A DNA stretch of 33,284 nt from Sphaerospermopsis aphanizomenoides BCCUSP55 (GCF_001586785.1 NZ_LUFH02000069.1:1-33284), one strand, 5' to 3'; positions 9,295-17,388 are shown, counted from the stretch's first letter. A program made the numbers and translations. The notes: generated by a model not told the origin, from the letters alone.

Positions 9295-9717
9295 ATGGAA
9301 GAACTACTAGAAATTAGACAACTTCTCGAACAAGGAAAAATAGATGAAGCTTTATTGTTGGTAGATGAGTTAGAAGAAATGAGCCTCAGTGACAAAATCA
9401 ATAAAATTGATAGTTACGGTGTAATTCTACTCATCCATGTAATCAAACAAAAAGCTGAAAAACGTTCTACCCGTTCTTGGGAAATATCTATAGAAAATGC
9501 AGTGCGGGAAATCAACAAAATTAACAAGCGCCGCAAATCTGGTGGTGTTTACCTAAATCCTACAGAACTAATGGAAATTCTGCAACAAGGATATCAAGCA
9601 GCACTAAAAAGAGCGGCGCTAGAAGCATTTGAAGGACGTTATGAAACAGAAGAATTAGCAGCAATGGTCAACGAACAAGAAATATTAACTCAGGCTCTAG
9701 AATTGATTCAGAAATAA
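9295..9717 (+). CDS. DUF29-like hypothetical protein
   Basis: This 140-aa, almost wholly helical and charged protein has a central segment (LLIHVIKQKAEKRSTRSWE, about residues 45-63) that resembles the core of the DUF29 family, common in many copies in filamentous cyanobacteria. No catalytic residue or membrane segment is visible. It starts 94 bases after glmU, beyond the terminator-like hairpin. Function unknown; the family assignment is moderate. Confidence 0.75.
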   Translation: MEELLEIRQLLEQGKIDEALLLVDELEEMSLSDKINKIDSYGVILLIHVIKQKAEKRSTRSWEISIENAVREINKINKRRKSGGVYLNPTELMEILQQGYQAALKRAALEAFEGRYETEELAAMVNEQEILTQALELIQK

Positions 9718-9757
9718 CCAATTATCACCTCAAAAAACCTCCGCGAACCTCTGTCTT

Positions 9758-9801
9758 GAAAAGTTTCCTACGCCGGGAAACCCGGCTTCGAGGAACTTTT
9801 C
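9758..9801. repeat. Nested palindrome, dispersed small repeat
   Basis: GAAAAGTTTCCT (9758-9769) pairs with AGGAACTTTTC (9791-9801) with one bulged T. Inside it, GCCGGG (9772-9777) pairs with CCCGGC (9781-9786) around AAA. The flanks (CTCCGCG, CTGCGTTAA) look like the small interspersed repeats common in Nostocales. It lies between the convergent DUF29-like and peptidase genes and could end both transcripts. Confidence 0.7.
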
Positions 9802-9845
9802 GCTGCGTTAACCTCCGCGTCCCTCTGCGTTAAAAAAAATCCTCC

Positions 9846-10799
9846 TCAACAATAACCAATCAATTCCCCATCATTCCATTCCAAAGTATCGCCAATGGTA
9901 TCACCATTATGATAAGCAGCCAGCAATACTTCACTGGTTTTACCATAGGATATCGCCCCAGTAGCATCAAGAGCGATCGCCCCAAAATCCCGTCCATTCT
10001 TACTAGCTTCCGTAAATGAACGCAACATAGACTCTTTCAAAGACATTCCATCAGTAACCCGGATGACAATTTTAGGTGCCAAACATTCATCAATGATATC
10101 TTCACCAATACCAGTACAACTTACCCCAGCATATTTAGTAGCATAATTACCCGCAGGCATAGCCGAATCACTGACCCGTCCAATCCGCTCAAAGCCTTTT
10201 CCACCAGTAGAAGTACCTGCTGCTAATTGACCATAGCCATCTAAAGCGACTACACCAATCGTACCCCGTCCGGCATGAGAGCTTTCTGCTAGTTCTGGTT
10301 CTGCAACAACTCCGGCCATACTTTTGTGAAAATTCTCTTCCCGTTCTTGCATCCACTCTTTCAGCCGCAAATCCGTTAAAGCATTGTAAGTGGGAAGTTG
10401 TAACTCTCGTGCTAACTCTGCTGAACCGTAATCAGACAATACCCGGTCTGGGGAGTTTTGCAGAAACAGTGCCATTTCAATCGGATTTTTCACCCGTGAA
10501 ACATTTATTACACCACTAAACCGACCTAATGAACCATCCATGAGAGAAGCACTCATGCGGATTTGCCCATCAGATTGTAAGACAGAACCAGTACCAGCAT
10601 TAAACCGGGGGTCATCTTCCAACAATTGACAACCCCGGACTACAGCTTCAGAAGCAGTTGCACCTCTGACCAAGAGTGAGTATACTTCCTCAATGATTTT
10701 AGTCAGTGAGTTACGTACAGCCTCCAATCCTCCTTTCCCGTGCAGAGAACTACCAGCGCCACCATGAACAATTAACTTAGGTTGTACTTGTAAAGTCAT
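9846..10799 (-). CDS. iaaA: Isoaspartyl peptidase / plant-type asparaginase
   Basis: This 317-aa Ntn hydrolase precursor splits itself before the catalytic threonine and then hydrolyses isoaspartyl dipeptides and asparagine. Visible are the N-terminal LIVHGGAGSSLHGKG, NAGTGSVLQSDGQIRMSASL, the cleavage site GRGTIGVVALD (about residues 178-188, Thr as new N-terminus), AAGTSTGGKGFERIGRVSDSA and TGIGEDII. Length and order of motifs are normal. It is a single gene with heptamer-like repeats upstream. In cyanobacteria such enzymes also degrade beta-aspartyl-arginine from cyanophycin; that role here is only possible. Confidence 0.92.
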   Translation of the reverse strand: MTLQVQPKLIVHGGAGSSLHGKGGLEAVRNSLTKIIEEVYSLLVRGATASEAVVRGCQLLEDDPRFNAGTGSVLQSDGQIRMSASLMDGSLGRFSGVINVSRVKNPIEMALFLQNSPDRVLSDYGSAELARELQLPTYNALTDLRLKEWMQEREENFHKSMAGVVAEPELAESSHAGRGTIGVVALDGYGQLAAGTSTGGKGFERIGRVSDSAMPAGNYATKYAGVSCTGIGEDIIDECLAPKIVIRVTDGMSLKESMLRSFTEASKNGRDFGAIALDATGAISYGKTSEVLLAAYHNGDTIGDTLEWNDGELIGYC

Positions 10800-11098
10800 T
10801 TATTTGTTTTTGTGTAACCTTAACAGTTAATAGTTATCAGTTATCAGTTATCAATTGTCAATCATCTTCCCCATCCTCAGTCCCCGATGAAGGGGGTGTA
10901 GGGGGTAGGGTGTGGGGTGTAGGGAACCCCATAATTAAAATCAGGGGTTTCAAGCATCAAGCAAGGACGCTGTATTTTTCGCACTACGCGCCTCAAAATA
11001 CATCTTTTTTCTGTTTCCATACTTAAAAGTAGGGACTTGTACCTAAACTTCGGGGCTTTTTCTTCCCCACACCCCATACCCCGTCCCGAAGGGGCTGG
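10800..11098. other. Intergenic region with AGTTATC and G-rich repeats
   Basis: Three AGTTATC heptamers lie at 10832-10852, and an irregular G-rich tract (GGGGTGT/AGGGGGT) at about 10888-10925. Short frames here have no recognisable product. No promoter is evident by eye. Confidence 0.6.
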
Positions 11099-11260
11099 TC
11101 ACTCATCTTCTTTAGCCTGAGAACGACGACGACGACAACGTTCTGAGCAATATTTAACTTCATGCCAACAATCTTCCCATTTTTTTCGCCAAGTGAAGGG
11201 GCGTTGACATACTGGACAAATTTTTGCAGGCAAGTCAAATTTAGAAAGATTCCGTCCCAT
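11099..11260 (-). CDS. Small DUF2256 zinc-finger-like protein
   Basis: This 53-aa protein, reading MGRNLSKFDLPAKICPVCQ and on, contains CPVCQRPFTWRKKW, an intervening WHEVKYCSERCRRRR and an acidic end. The CxxC and CxxxC pairs suggest a treble-clef or rubredoxin-like zinc site, and the sequence matches the DUF2256 family of small cyanobacterial and marine proteobacterial proteins as I recall it. Function unknown; a nucleic-acid-binding role is only suggested by the zinc pairs and the Arg run. It ends 1.5 kb after the peptidase gene start region, on the same strand, and reads away from the sensor kinase's 3' end. It is easy to miss because of its size. Confidence 0.85.
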   Translation of the reverse strand: MGRNLSKFDLPAKICPVCQRPFTWRKKWEDCWHEVKYCSERCRRRRSQAKEDE

Positions 11261-11294
11261 AACGATTTTGGATTTTAGATTTTGAATTTTAGAT

Positions 11295-11349
11295 ATGGCT
11301 TACGCCAGGCTGCGCTATCAGATAACAAAGGATTTTCAACCCTGTTCTC
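11295..11349. repeat. Dispersed ~55-bp repeat, copy 1
   Basis: ATGGCTTACGCC, then GCGCTATCAGATAACAAAG and TTTTCAACCCTGTTC, match a second copy at 22524-22578 at most positions. A shorter version is at 15703-15730. It is not coding by context. Confidence 0.7.
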
Positions 11350-11367
11350 TGTTCTCTGCTATATTTT

Positions 11368-14319
11368 CTACTCGCTCAATGGTGAGGTATTTCCGAAAGT
11401 ATTACCCAAAGTATTTCCTAAAGTATTTCCTAAAGTATTTCCTTCAGAATGATGAGGTGCTAAAGGCAATATTAAACGATTGACAACTCGATGATCAGGT
11501 AATTGATATATTTGTAATTCTCCTCCTAACTGTTTGATTAATTTTTTGCAAATTAGTAAATGTAAACCGGGTGGTTGGTTTAGATGTGAGGAGGCCAGTA
11601 AATCCTTGGATGTATAGTTATTTAGCTCTGCTAATAGTTGTTGATCAATAATGCCATTATCTGTAATTGATATTTCCAGTAATCGCTCATCTATGGGACG
11701 ACACCAAATATCAACTCTCTCACCAATTGGAGAACGTTTACAAGCATTAACTAATAATTCATAGATAACTAATTCAATTTTCACAATGTCACCAGCCGTA
11801 GCCAATGCGGAGGGACCAGAAGCGGTAATTAGTTCTCCAGTCGATGAGGTGCTTTTGGGTGATTGTACTTCTTCCAGGGGTTTTCCTAAACCATGCACGC
11901 CTATCCACAGTTGTTGCTGCTTAACTACAGCATCTACTCTTTCAATGGCTCGCTTTAATAAACCAGAAATTGTCATTGTTTCCCAACTGAGATGCAATTG
12001 CCACTGCTCTTGTTTGATCATTCCTGTCATCGAGTTGGTAATGTAATTTAGCTGGCGCAAAAGTAGCTTGTAACGCATTTGAGTCAGTTCATTACTGGGA
12101 ATACCCAAATCACGAATCTGAGCAAGTACCAACGCTGACATTCTATGAATTTCTTCGAGACGACGATGTTTGTACCAGTTGAGTTCTCGTAGTTCTTCGG
12201 TGTTGGATTTGAGGCTTTGGGTAGTTTTTTGTTGACTATGCCACCAAGCCAATTGAGAAATCAGAGTTACTGTAGCATTGAGGTTTAGTTCTGACCAATT
12301 TTGGTCTCCATAGTCTGCCAGTAACACTATACCTGTAGGTTGAGAATCATCTGTGCTACGTAATGCCATGACCAAAACTCGACCCTTGTCAGGAATAGTT
12401 AACCATTGCCTTGTTTCTGGTGGTAAATCATAAGCTTTGAAAATAACATAGCTCTGATGTGCTAATGCCAACTCAATCAGAACATCTCTATTGATAAAAA
12501 TCGGTGTATCTATAACAAACCCAAACTGCTGATCGGTAATGACACTACGAATAATTTCTGCCCGATGATGATCAGGTTGCCAAGATATGATCATCGCCAG
12601 AGGACATTCCAAAATGTTGGCTATATGTTTGAGAGCATTTGATGCTGTGCTGTCATTTTCAGGTCTGATGAGTATGTTTGGGTATTTTTTAAATGTTTGG
12701 GCAATTTTTTGCTGTTCTTGACTAATAATATTTAGCTGGGAATTACGAACTATAACCCCAAGATACTGACTAATTACCCATGACAATTCTTTTTCCTGAC
12801 TTGTCCAAGAACGATGGCTGTCATGAGTAATAATCAATAATACGTCAGGTTTATGACCTTGAATGCAGTTGCAAATTAACAACGATCGCACACCATGATC
12901 TAACAATTGTTTATGCCAGCTAAATAAACGTAGATCATGCTCTAGGGCTTCAATTTCTATCGCTTGTTTAGCATTGAGCAACAAATTAAAATCAGTTTCT
13001 GAGAGAGGGCTGGGGGTAAATTTCCAAATGCGGCGATGATTTAAAACCCCTTGATAAATAACTTGATAAATATCTTGGTTAGGGTCATACTCTAACAGTA
13101 AACAGCGCGTTGCTGCTAATCGTTCTAGAAGTTCTGTGGTACAGGGATGTAGCGTTTGCTGTAAATCTTGCTCTTGATATACTGCTTGGGTAAATTTGAT
13201 GCTCAGTTGGTGATTTTCTTCAACTTGCCTGATAGTGCTTTCCATTGTATCTGTAGGAGCAACTAAGGAAAGTAACCCAGCCGCACCTTGAACAAAATTT
13301 TTCTCTGTTTGAGTCCAAATTCTTGCTTCAGTGCTTTCTACAGCCAAAAAGCCGAGTAAATCTCTTTGACAGATAATCGGCGCTGCTAGAAGCGATCGCA
13401 CTCCTAAACGTTGTAATAATTTAGTTTGGGCATGGCTTTTCAGGGAACTGCTGTTTTCACTAATCCAGACTAATTGATTAACTGCTAAAGCATAATAAAC
13501 ATCGCTTAATTCTTGTACTGTGATACCTGCGGATGCAGGCTGATCACTCCAATCTCTGCCTATGTTCACCAGTTGACTGCCCATGCGACACCAAAAATAG
13601 TGTCCTTCCCGTTCAAACCAGTAGATATTTGTGCGGGTGGGAGAAAGAAATTGATGGGTTGTCTCTACTACCACTTCTAGCTTTTTATTGAGTGGGCTGA
13701 GGGAGCGCAAGTTTTCTACTAGTGTTAACCATGACTCAGTTGCAGTATGATCAGGGTTGTTTTGCAGATTTTTTTCTTTTTGATGTTGATCTAACACTAA
13801 CCCCAGTTCACCTGTAACTATCCAGAGTTTTGCTCTTGCATCTCCGGCCAGTAAATATCCCCAACGTTGTGAACTCAATAACACCACACCCAAGCAATTA
13901 TCTTTGTGGCGAATTGGTAAAATAATCGTTCCCTGAAGATTATATTTAGCAGCTATTTCTTGCCATTCAGGGGCGCGGACTTCTCCCCGCAAATTAGCTA
14001 CGCCAACAGGACATAGTTCGGTTACAACTTGCGTTAATAAATTTCCCGGATTAAGGAGAACGGATCTGGTTAAAAAACTCGTCTCTCCATCCGGTGTAAT
14101 TCCTGCTTTACCGTATAATTTTTTGCTGATTGGGTCGTAAAGAGCCAGCCAAATAAATTGGTAATCAAACTGTTGTCTGAGATAAGTAATTGTGGTTGTG
14201 ATCAGAACTTCAACATCATCTTCTTCTCTGAGAGTCTGGAGAATTCTCCCTAGAAACTGAATTTGTTGTTCGCTGGAGACTGGTTTTTTTGGCTGCCCCA
14301 TCTGATTATCTGTGGACAT
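11368..14319 (-). CDS. Multi-GAF sensor protein with HATPase domain
   Basis: This 983-aa soluble protein has four GAF or GAF-like modules, roughly at 25-180, 205-350, 370-545 and 560-700, then a helical segment and a C-terminal HATPase_c domain (about 835-955). The HATPase marks are ELLVNACKRSP (N box), ITDNGIIDQ (G1) and PGLHLLICKKLIKQLGG (G2). The dimerisation helices (NWYKHRRLEEIHRMSALV and on) lack the usual HExxTPL box; KH or IH may replace it. No CBCR cysteine motif stands out, so the GAF ligands are unknown. The C-terminal tail is a GNTL repeat. No response regulator is adjacent. It is divergent from pyrD across about 100 bases. Confidence 0.85.
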   Translation of the reverse strand: MSTDNQMGQPKKPVSSEQQIQFLGRILQTLREEDDVEVLITTTITYLRQQFDYQFIWLALYDPISKKLYGKAGITPDGETSFLTRSVLLNPGNLLTQVVTELCPVGVANLRGEVRAPEWQEIAAKYNLQGTIILPIRHKDNCLGVVLLSSQRWGYLLAGDARAKLWIVTGELGLVLDQHQKEKNLQNNPDHTATESWLTLVENLRSLSPLNKKLEVVVETTHQFLSPTRTNIYWFEREGHYFWCRMGSQLVNIGRDWSDQPASAGITVQELSDVYYALAVNQLVWISENSSSLKSHAQTKLLQRLGVRSLLAAPIICQRDLLGFLAVESTEARIWTQTEKNFVQGAAGLLSLVAPTDTMESTIRQVEENHQLSIKFTQAVYQEQDLQQTLHPCTTELLERLAATRCLLLEYDPNQDIYQVIYQGVLNHRRIWKFTPSPLSETDFNLLLNAKQAIEIEALEHDLRLFSWHKQLLDHGVRSLLICNCIQGHKPDVLLIITHDSHRSWTSQEKELSWVISQYLGVIVRNSQLNIISQEQQKIAQTFKKYPNILIRPENDSTASNALKHIANILECPLAMIISWQPDHHRAEIIRSVITDQQFGFVIDTPIFINRDVLIELALAHQSYVIFKAYDLPPETRQWLTIPDKGRVLVMALRSTDDSQPTGIVLLADYGDQNWSELNLNATVTLISQLAWWHSQQKTTQSLKSNTEELRELNWYKHRRLEEIHRMSALVLAQIRDLGIPSNELTQMRYKLLLRQLNYITNSMTGMIKQEQWQLHLSWETMTISGLLKRAIERVDAVVKQQQLWIGVHGLGKPLEEVQSPKSTSSTGELITASGPSALATAGDIVKIELVIYELLVNACKRSPIGERVDIWCRPIDERLLEISITDNGIIDQQLLAELNNYTSKDLLASSHLNQPPGLHLLICKKLIKQLGGELQIYQLPDHRVVNRLILPLAPHHSEGNTLGNTLGNTLGNTFGNTSPLSE
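11387..11446. repeat. 12-bp coding tandem repeat at kinase 3' end
   Basis: Five 12-bp units, variants of GTATTTCCTAAA on the plus strand, encode the repeated Gly-Asn-Thr-Leu/Phe tail of the GAF sensor protein. Two adjacent units are identical, pointing to recent slippage. Confidence 0.9.
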
Positions 14320-14420
14320 AAGTTGTAGTAATATATTAAAGATGCCCTGGCAAGAATTCGGTTTAAGCCTGGATTCGGTATCAGATAATAATGGTAATAA
14401 TTGGTAGATGTTAACCTAGT

Positions 14421-15557
14421 TTGGATATTTATAAAGCAGTAATTAGTCCTTTTTTATTTACTCTGGTAAAAACCGATCCAGAGTGGTTACACCAACAAAC
14501 GATTTCTAGTTTCAGTTGGCTATCACAAGCAAGCTATCAGCCGCCCGTTCAATGGTTAAAATCTAGGCTGCAAAATTCTCTATGTCTACATGATACAAGT
14601 CTAGAACAGAATTTGTTTGGACTGAATTTCCCCAATCCTGTAGGTTTAGCAGCTGGATTCGATAAAGATGGAGTCGGTGCTAGTATCTGGCATAGTTTTG
14701 GTTTTGGCTTGGCAGAATTAGGTACTGTGACTTATCATGCCCAACCAGGCAATCCTCCCCCTCGGCTGTTTCGGTTGCCTTTAGATCAAGCAGCCTTGAA
14801 CCGCATGGGTTTTAATAATGCTGGTGCGGCGGCAATGGCAACAAGATTAAGACTAATTAATCAAGAACAATCACGCTTGATACCCATAGGTATAAATTTG
14901 GGTAAATCTAAAATTACGCCCTTAGAAGCAGCAGCAGAAGATTATTTAGAGAGTTTTCGCTTGCTCAAAGATTTGGGTGACTATTTTGTGGTCAATGTTT
15001 CTTCTCCTAATACACCAGGATTGCGATCGCTCCAAGATGCAGCCATGCTCAGTCAGATCCTGGAACTATTACAAACAGAAAATACATCACAAAAACCACT
15101 ATTTGTCAAGATAGCACCGGATTTAGAATGGGATGCGATCGCTGACATTATTAATCTGGCCCAAACCTACAAACTAGCGGGTTTAATAGCTACCAACACC
15201 ACTATTAGCCGCGACGGACTCAAAACCCAAATCATTGAAAAAACTGGTAAAACGCCCCAAGAAGAAGCCGGAGGAATTAGTGGTGCGCCATTACGCGATC
15301 GCTCTACCGAAGTGATCCGCTTTATTTACCAGCAAACCCAAGGACAAATCCCCATCATTGGTGTTGGTGGCATTTTCACCGCTGAGGATGCCTGGGAAAA
15401 AATTACAGCAGGTGCCAGCCTCATCCAAGTTTATACAGGCTGGATTTATGAAGGACCGATGATGGTACGCCGCATTCTTGCAGGTTTGTTAACCAAACTA
15501 GAAGAAAACGGCTTAAATTCCATCAGTCAAGCAGTGGGAATAGGTAATAGTGGATAG
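14421..15557 (+). CDS. pyrD: Dihydroorotate dehydrogenase (quinone), class 2
   Basis: This 378-aa membrane-associated FMN enzyme oxidises dihydroorotate to orotate with quinone as acceptor. Visible are the N-terminal amphipathic extension typical of class 2 (about 1-60), [44 protein letters not shown], the catalytic Ser segment [42 protein letters not shown] and the FMN phosphate site [29 protein letters not shown]. The start is TTG at 14421; a nearby upstream ATG (14408) runs into a stop after three codons, and the TTG matches the family N-terminus (MDIYK). A GATAGTT repeat overlaps the stop codon. Confidence 0.94.
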   Translation: MDIYKAVISPFLFTLVKTDPEWLHQQTISSFSWLSQASYQPPVQWLKSRLQNSLCLHDTSLEQNLFGLNFPNPVGLAAGFDKDGVGASIWHSFGFGLAELGTVTYHAQPGNPPPRLFRLPLDQAALNRMGFNNAGAAAMATRLRLINQEQSRLIPIGINLGKSKITPLEAAAEDYLESFRLLKDLGDYFVVNVSSPNTPGLRSLQDAAMLSQILELLQTENTSQKPLFVKIAPDLEWDAIADIINLAQTYKLAGLIATNTTISRDGLKTQIIEKTGKTPQEEAGGISGAPLRDRSTEVIRFIYQQTQGQIPIIGVGGIFTAEDAWEKITAGASLIQVYTGWIYEGPMMVRRILAGLLTKLEENGLNSISQAVGIGNSG

Positions 15558-15580
15558 TTGATAGTTGATAGTTGATAGTT
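15553..15580. repeat. Heptamer tandem repeat (GATAGTT)4
   Basis: Four perfect units begin inside the last codons of pyrD, so its stop codon (TAG) is part of the repeat. Confidence 0.9.
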
Positions 15581-15605
15581 GATTGGGAAACATCAAATTG
15601 ATTAC

Positions 15606-15819
15606 CCTGTCACCTGTCACCTGTCACAACAAGGGAATAGGGAATAGGGAATAGGGAATAGGGAATAGGGAATAGGGAATAGGAGTTCAGTAGTTCAGTA
15701 GTATGGCTAACGCCAAGCTCCGCTATCAGGAAGAAGAGTAATTTTTCCTCTGCTCCCTACACCCTACACCCTACACCCTACACCCTACACCCCACACCCC
15801 ACACCCTACACCCCACACC
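15606..15819. repeat. Cluster of three heptamer tracts
   Basis: CCTGTCA occurs three times (15606-15626), GGGAATA seven times (15633-15681), and CCTACAC/CCCACAC-type units about nine times (about 15754-15819). Between them lies a short version of the dispersed GGCTAACGCCAAGCTCCGC repeat (15703-15730). This dense cluster fills the gap between the convergent pyrD and membrane HTH genes. Confidence 0.85.
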
Positions 15820-16614
15820 CTATTCCTCAATTGGGAAAAACTCCCTAGACTTACGAGAATAAGACCAAGCAATCCCATCTGGATCACGGCTGCGACTCCA
15901 TTCTGGAAAATCTGGGTCATTACGTCGTTTGTAAACGGTACTGGAATAAACACCCAGCCGCTTGGCTAGTTCCGATTGAATCAGAGAGCCAAAAACTAAC
16001 TGTTGTTCCAGTGGTTTTTGTGATTCCTGATGAACTTCCTCATGAATGGCTGGAAATGTGACTTCTGGTAAAGATTCAGGTTTTGCTTCTTCTACCTGTA
16101 CTTCTTGTTCCTGCTGTACCTGTTGTTCTTCCTGTTTTTCATCCTGTGGAATTGGTGGAGGTGGTGCTAAAAGCGTTCTGACTTCAGTAGTCACAGGTCG
16201 AGCAGGAAGTTTTTCCACTGGCTCACTACTATCAAGTATGTCACCTAGAATACTAGCTGTTATAAAGTAGTAGGAAGGAGTGTCGTTTTCAGAGTCTAGT
16301 ACACTAGCTCCAAATTCCTTTGCTTTTCCTTCCAAGTAGCGTTTTGCCTCATTGCCAGAAAAATTCCCCTTGATTGCCAAATCCACCGGTGTAATTTTTC
16401 CTTGGTTTTCCCGAATCAATTGATAGAAAAGAGGGTTAACTTGCTCACACCACTTTTCCCATCTATATTGCTGCCAAAGGTTGACACCCATCAACAGCAA
16501 CAAGCCTAGCAGCAAAAATTTCCAGGTTTGAACCAGAAAAACAATCAAAAACGATATCGGTAAAATTAGAACGAGAAAACTTTTCCCGTAATTTTCTATG
16601 GTCTTTTCACTCAT
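15820..16614 (-). CDS. Membrane-anchored protein with C-terminal HTH-like domain
   Basis: The 264-aa protein starts with two hydrophobic stretches (FLVLILPISFLIVFLV and FLLLGLLLLMGVNLW, about residues 13-45). Then come a helical region that may be a small winged helix (NPLFYQLIRENQGKITPVDL, about 60-130), a Pro/Gln/Glu-rich linker (about 140-200) and a C-terminal part with SELAKRLGVYSSTVYKRR, a helix-turn-helix pattern. I chose ATG 16614; the frame extends to TTG 16629, but that lies inside a perfect inverted repeat. It is divergent from the Ro/Y-RNA locus across about 240 bases, which makes a regulatory link possible. I do not recognise the family by name. Confidence 0.75.
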   Translation of the reverse strand: MSEKTIENYGKSFLVLILPISFLIVFLVQTWKFLLLGLLLLMGVNLWQQYRWEKWCEQVNPLFYQLIRENQGKITPVDLAIKGNFSGNEAKRYLEGKAKEFGASVLDSENDTPSYYFITASILGDILDSSEPVEKLPARPVTTEVRTLLAPPPPIPQDEKQEEQQVQQEQEVQVEEAKPESLPEVTFPAIHEEVHQESQKPLEQQLVFGSLIQSELAKRLGVYSSTVYKRRNDPDFPEWSRSRDPDGIAWSYSRKSREFFPIEE

Positions 16615-16618
16615 GCTG

Positions 16619-16669
16619 ATTTTTGCCAAGTGAATTTTTGCAAAATAATATTATTATCTTGGCAAAAAT
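16619..16669. promoter_or_regulatory. 12-bp inverted repeat, TTGGCAAA-type sites
   Basis: ATTTTTGCCAAG (16619-16630) and CTTGGCAAAAAT (16658-16669) are perfect inverted copies. Two more half-sites follow, TTTTGGCAAAAT near 16688 and ATTTGGCAAAGG near 16712. They lie just upstream of the membrane HTH gene's ATG and 115 bases before the Y-RNA promoter. A regulator binding site cluster is the simplest reading; an RNA hairpin in the leader is the alternative. Confidence 0.55.
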
Positions 16670-16783
16670 TGGGACATTTGTTTGTATCTTTTGGCAAAAT
16701 GGCGGCAAATTATTTGGCAAAGGATACGTAAATCGGGAAAAAGTGCTGTTTGAAACCAATAAAAGAAATTTTTCCCTACCCTC

Positions 16784-16812
16784 TTGACATTAGAAATTAC
16801 ATATACTACATT
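16784..16812 (+). promoter_or_regulatory. Sigma70-type promoter for the Ro/Y-RNA locus
   Basis: TTGACA (16784-16789), a 17-base spacer and TACATT (16807-16812) form a strong -35 and an acceptable -10. Transcription would begin near 16819, about 35 bases before the first chimeric RNA. No other comparably good promoter is seen before the Ro gene, so the three upstream RNAs and the Ro gene may be one transcript. Confidence 0.65.
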
Positions 16813-16853
16813 AATCATACAAGCGACATTCCCAAAGGAGTTAGCTTCAAACC

Positions 16854-16990
16854 GTAGCGGATAGCTTAAGTGCTAGAGCGCCATCCTTGCCTTTTTAGGC
16901 CGACCTATCGAGGGTTATCGTAATCTTTTAAATTAAAATACCCTTGGTTAAAAATCCCGGAGATGCAGGCTAAATTCCTGCTCCGCTACA
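16854..16990 (+). ncRNA. tRNA-like/Y-RNA chimera 1
   Basis: The ends form an 8-bp acceptor stem: GTAGCGGA (16854-16861) with TCCGCTAC (16982-16989). U8 and A9 are followed by a D arm, GCTT-AAGTGCTA-GAGC (16864-16879). The T arm is GCAGG-CTAAATT-CCTGC (16965-16981); its loop departs from TTC. The anticodon arm is replaced by an ~80-nt insert with the Ro-binding hairpin TTGCCT (16887-16892), UUUU loop, AGGCCGA (16897-16903), one bulged C. The conserved CGAGGGTTAT (16909-16918) can pair downstream with ATACCCTTG (16938-16946). No CCA is encoded. This copy is the most degenerate in its T loop. Identity as an RNA gene is inferred from structure and from the three companions. Confidence 0.75.
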
Positions 16991-17070
16991 CCCCAATCAA
17001 TTTTAGATTTTGGATTTTGGATGAAAAATTATGTTTTCTTAATTCAAACTTTTGAATTTTGACTTGTTAT

Positions 17071-17201
17071 GTAGTGGGTAGCGAAACTGGTCAACGCACC
17101 AGAGTAAATCCTTAATTTACTTTCCTTGCCTAAACAGGCCGAAAAGTTGAGGGTTATCGGGTTCTGGGGACTGTGGGTTCGAGTCCCACCCCACTACACC
17201 A
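17071..17201 (+). ncRNA. tRNA-like/Y-RNA chimera 2, anticodon loop replaced
   Basis: GTAGTGGG (17071-17078) pairs with CCCACTAC (17190-17197), an 8-bp acceptor followed by an encoded A-CCA (17198-17201). The D arm is Leu-like (GCGAAACTGGTCAACGC, 17081-17097). The anticodon stem survives as CCAGA (17099-17103) with TCTGG (17163-17167), followed by a 5-nt variable loop and a perfect T arm, GTGGG-TTCGAGT-CCCAC (17173-17189). The anticodon loop is replaced by 59 nt. There, AATCCTTAA (17107-17115) pairs with TTGAGGGTT (17147-17155). After an internal loop comes the Ro-binding hairpin TTGCCT-AAAC-AGGCCGA (17126-17142). It cannot decode. It is the clearest tRNA/Y fusion of the set. Confidence 0.85.
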
Positions 17202-17241
17202 AAATAATTTGAATTTTGAATTTTCGATTTTGAATTTTTAT

Positions 17242-17366
17242 GTGGCAGATAGTTCAAATGGTAGAACGCTATTATCCTTGTTCACACCTTGCCTGAAAAG
17301 GCCGAAGAATCGAGGATTATCGTCTGATAAACGAGAGGTTGCAGGTTCAAGTCCTGCTCTGCCACC
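17242..17366 (+). ncRNA. tRNA-like/Y-RNA chimera 3 with Ile-type anticodon arm
   Basis: The acceptor is GTGGCAGA (17242-17249) with TCTGCCAC (17358-17365), 8 bp. The D arm GTTC-AAATGGTA-GAAC (17252-17267) has A14, G18G19 and A21. A full anticodon-like arm, TCGT-CTGATAA-ACGA (17320-17334), has U33 and GAT at 34-36, the loop of tRNA-Ile. The T arm GCAGG-TTCAAGT-CCTGC (17341-17357) is perfect. Between D and anticodon arms sits the Y module: ATCCTTG (17274-17280) pairs with CGAGGAT (17311-17317), and TTGCCT-GAAA-AGGCCGA spans 17289-17305 with the bulged C. No CCA is encoded. It ends just before a 6-bp hairpin (17367-17381) and 50 bases before the Ro start codon. Confidence 0.85.
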
Positions 17367-17381
17367 TTCCACTTTGTGGAA
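17367..17381 (+). other. 6-bp hairpin between chimera 3 and Ro gene
   Basis: TTCCAC, a TTT loop and GTGGAA form a perfect stem with no T-run after it, so it is more likely a processing or spacer element than a terminator. Confidence 0.5.
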
Positions 17382-17388
17382 TTCTAAA

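Noticed and set aside
11023-11238. 71-codon minus-strand frame near the DUF2256 gene
   Set aside because: It overlaps the DUF2256 gene in another frame, which has clear CxxC motifs; the poly-Val stretch is a shadow of its Arg run.
17104-17162. Insert in chimera 2 as a group I intron in a tRNA anticodon loop
   Set aside because: Cyanobacterial tRNA group I introns are about 250-300 nt with P, Q, R and S core elements. This insert is 59 nt, lacks them, and contains the Ro-binding motif also found in the neighbours.
17071-17366. Chimeras 2 and 3 as ordinary tRNA genes
   Set aside because: Chimera 2 has no anticodon loop and both carry a 40-60-nt insertion with the Y motif; standard tRNA function is not supported.
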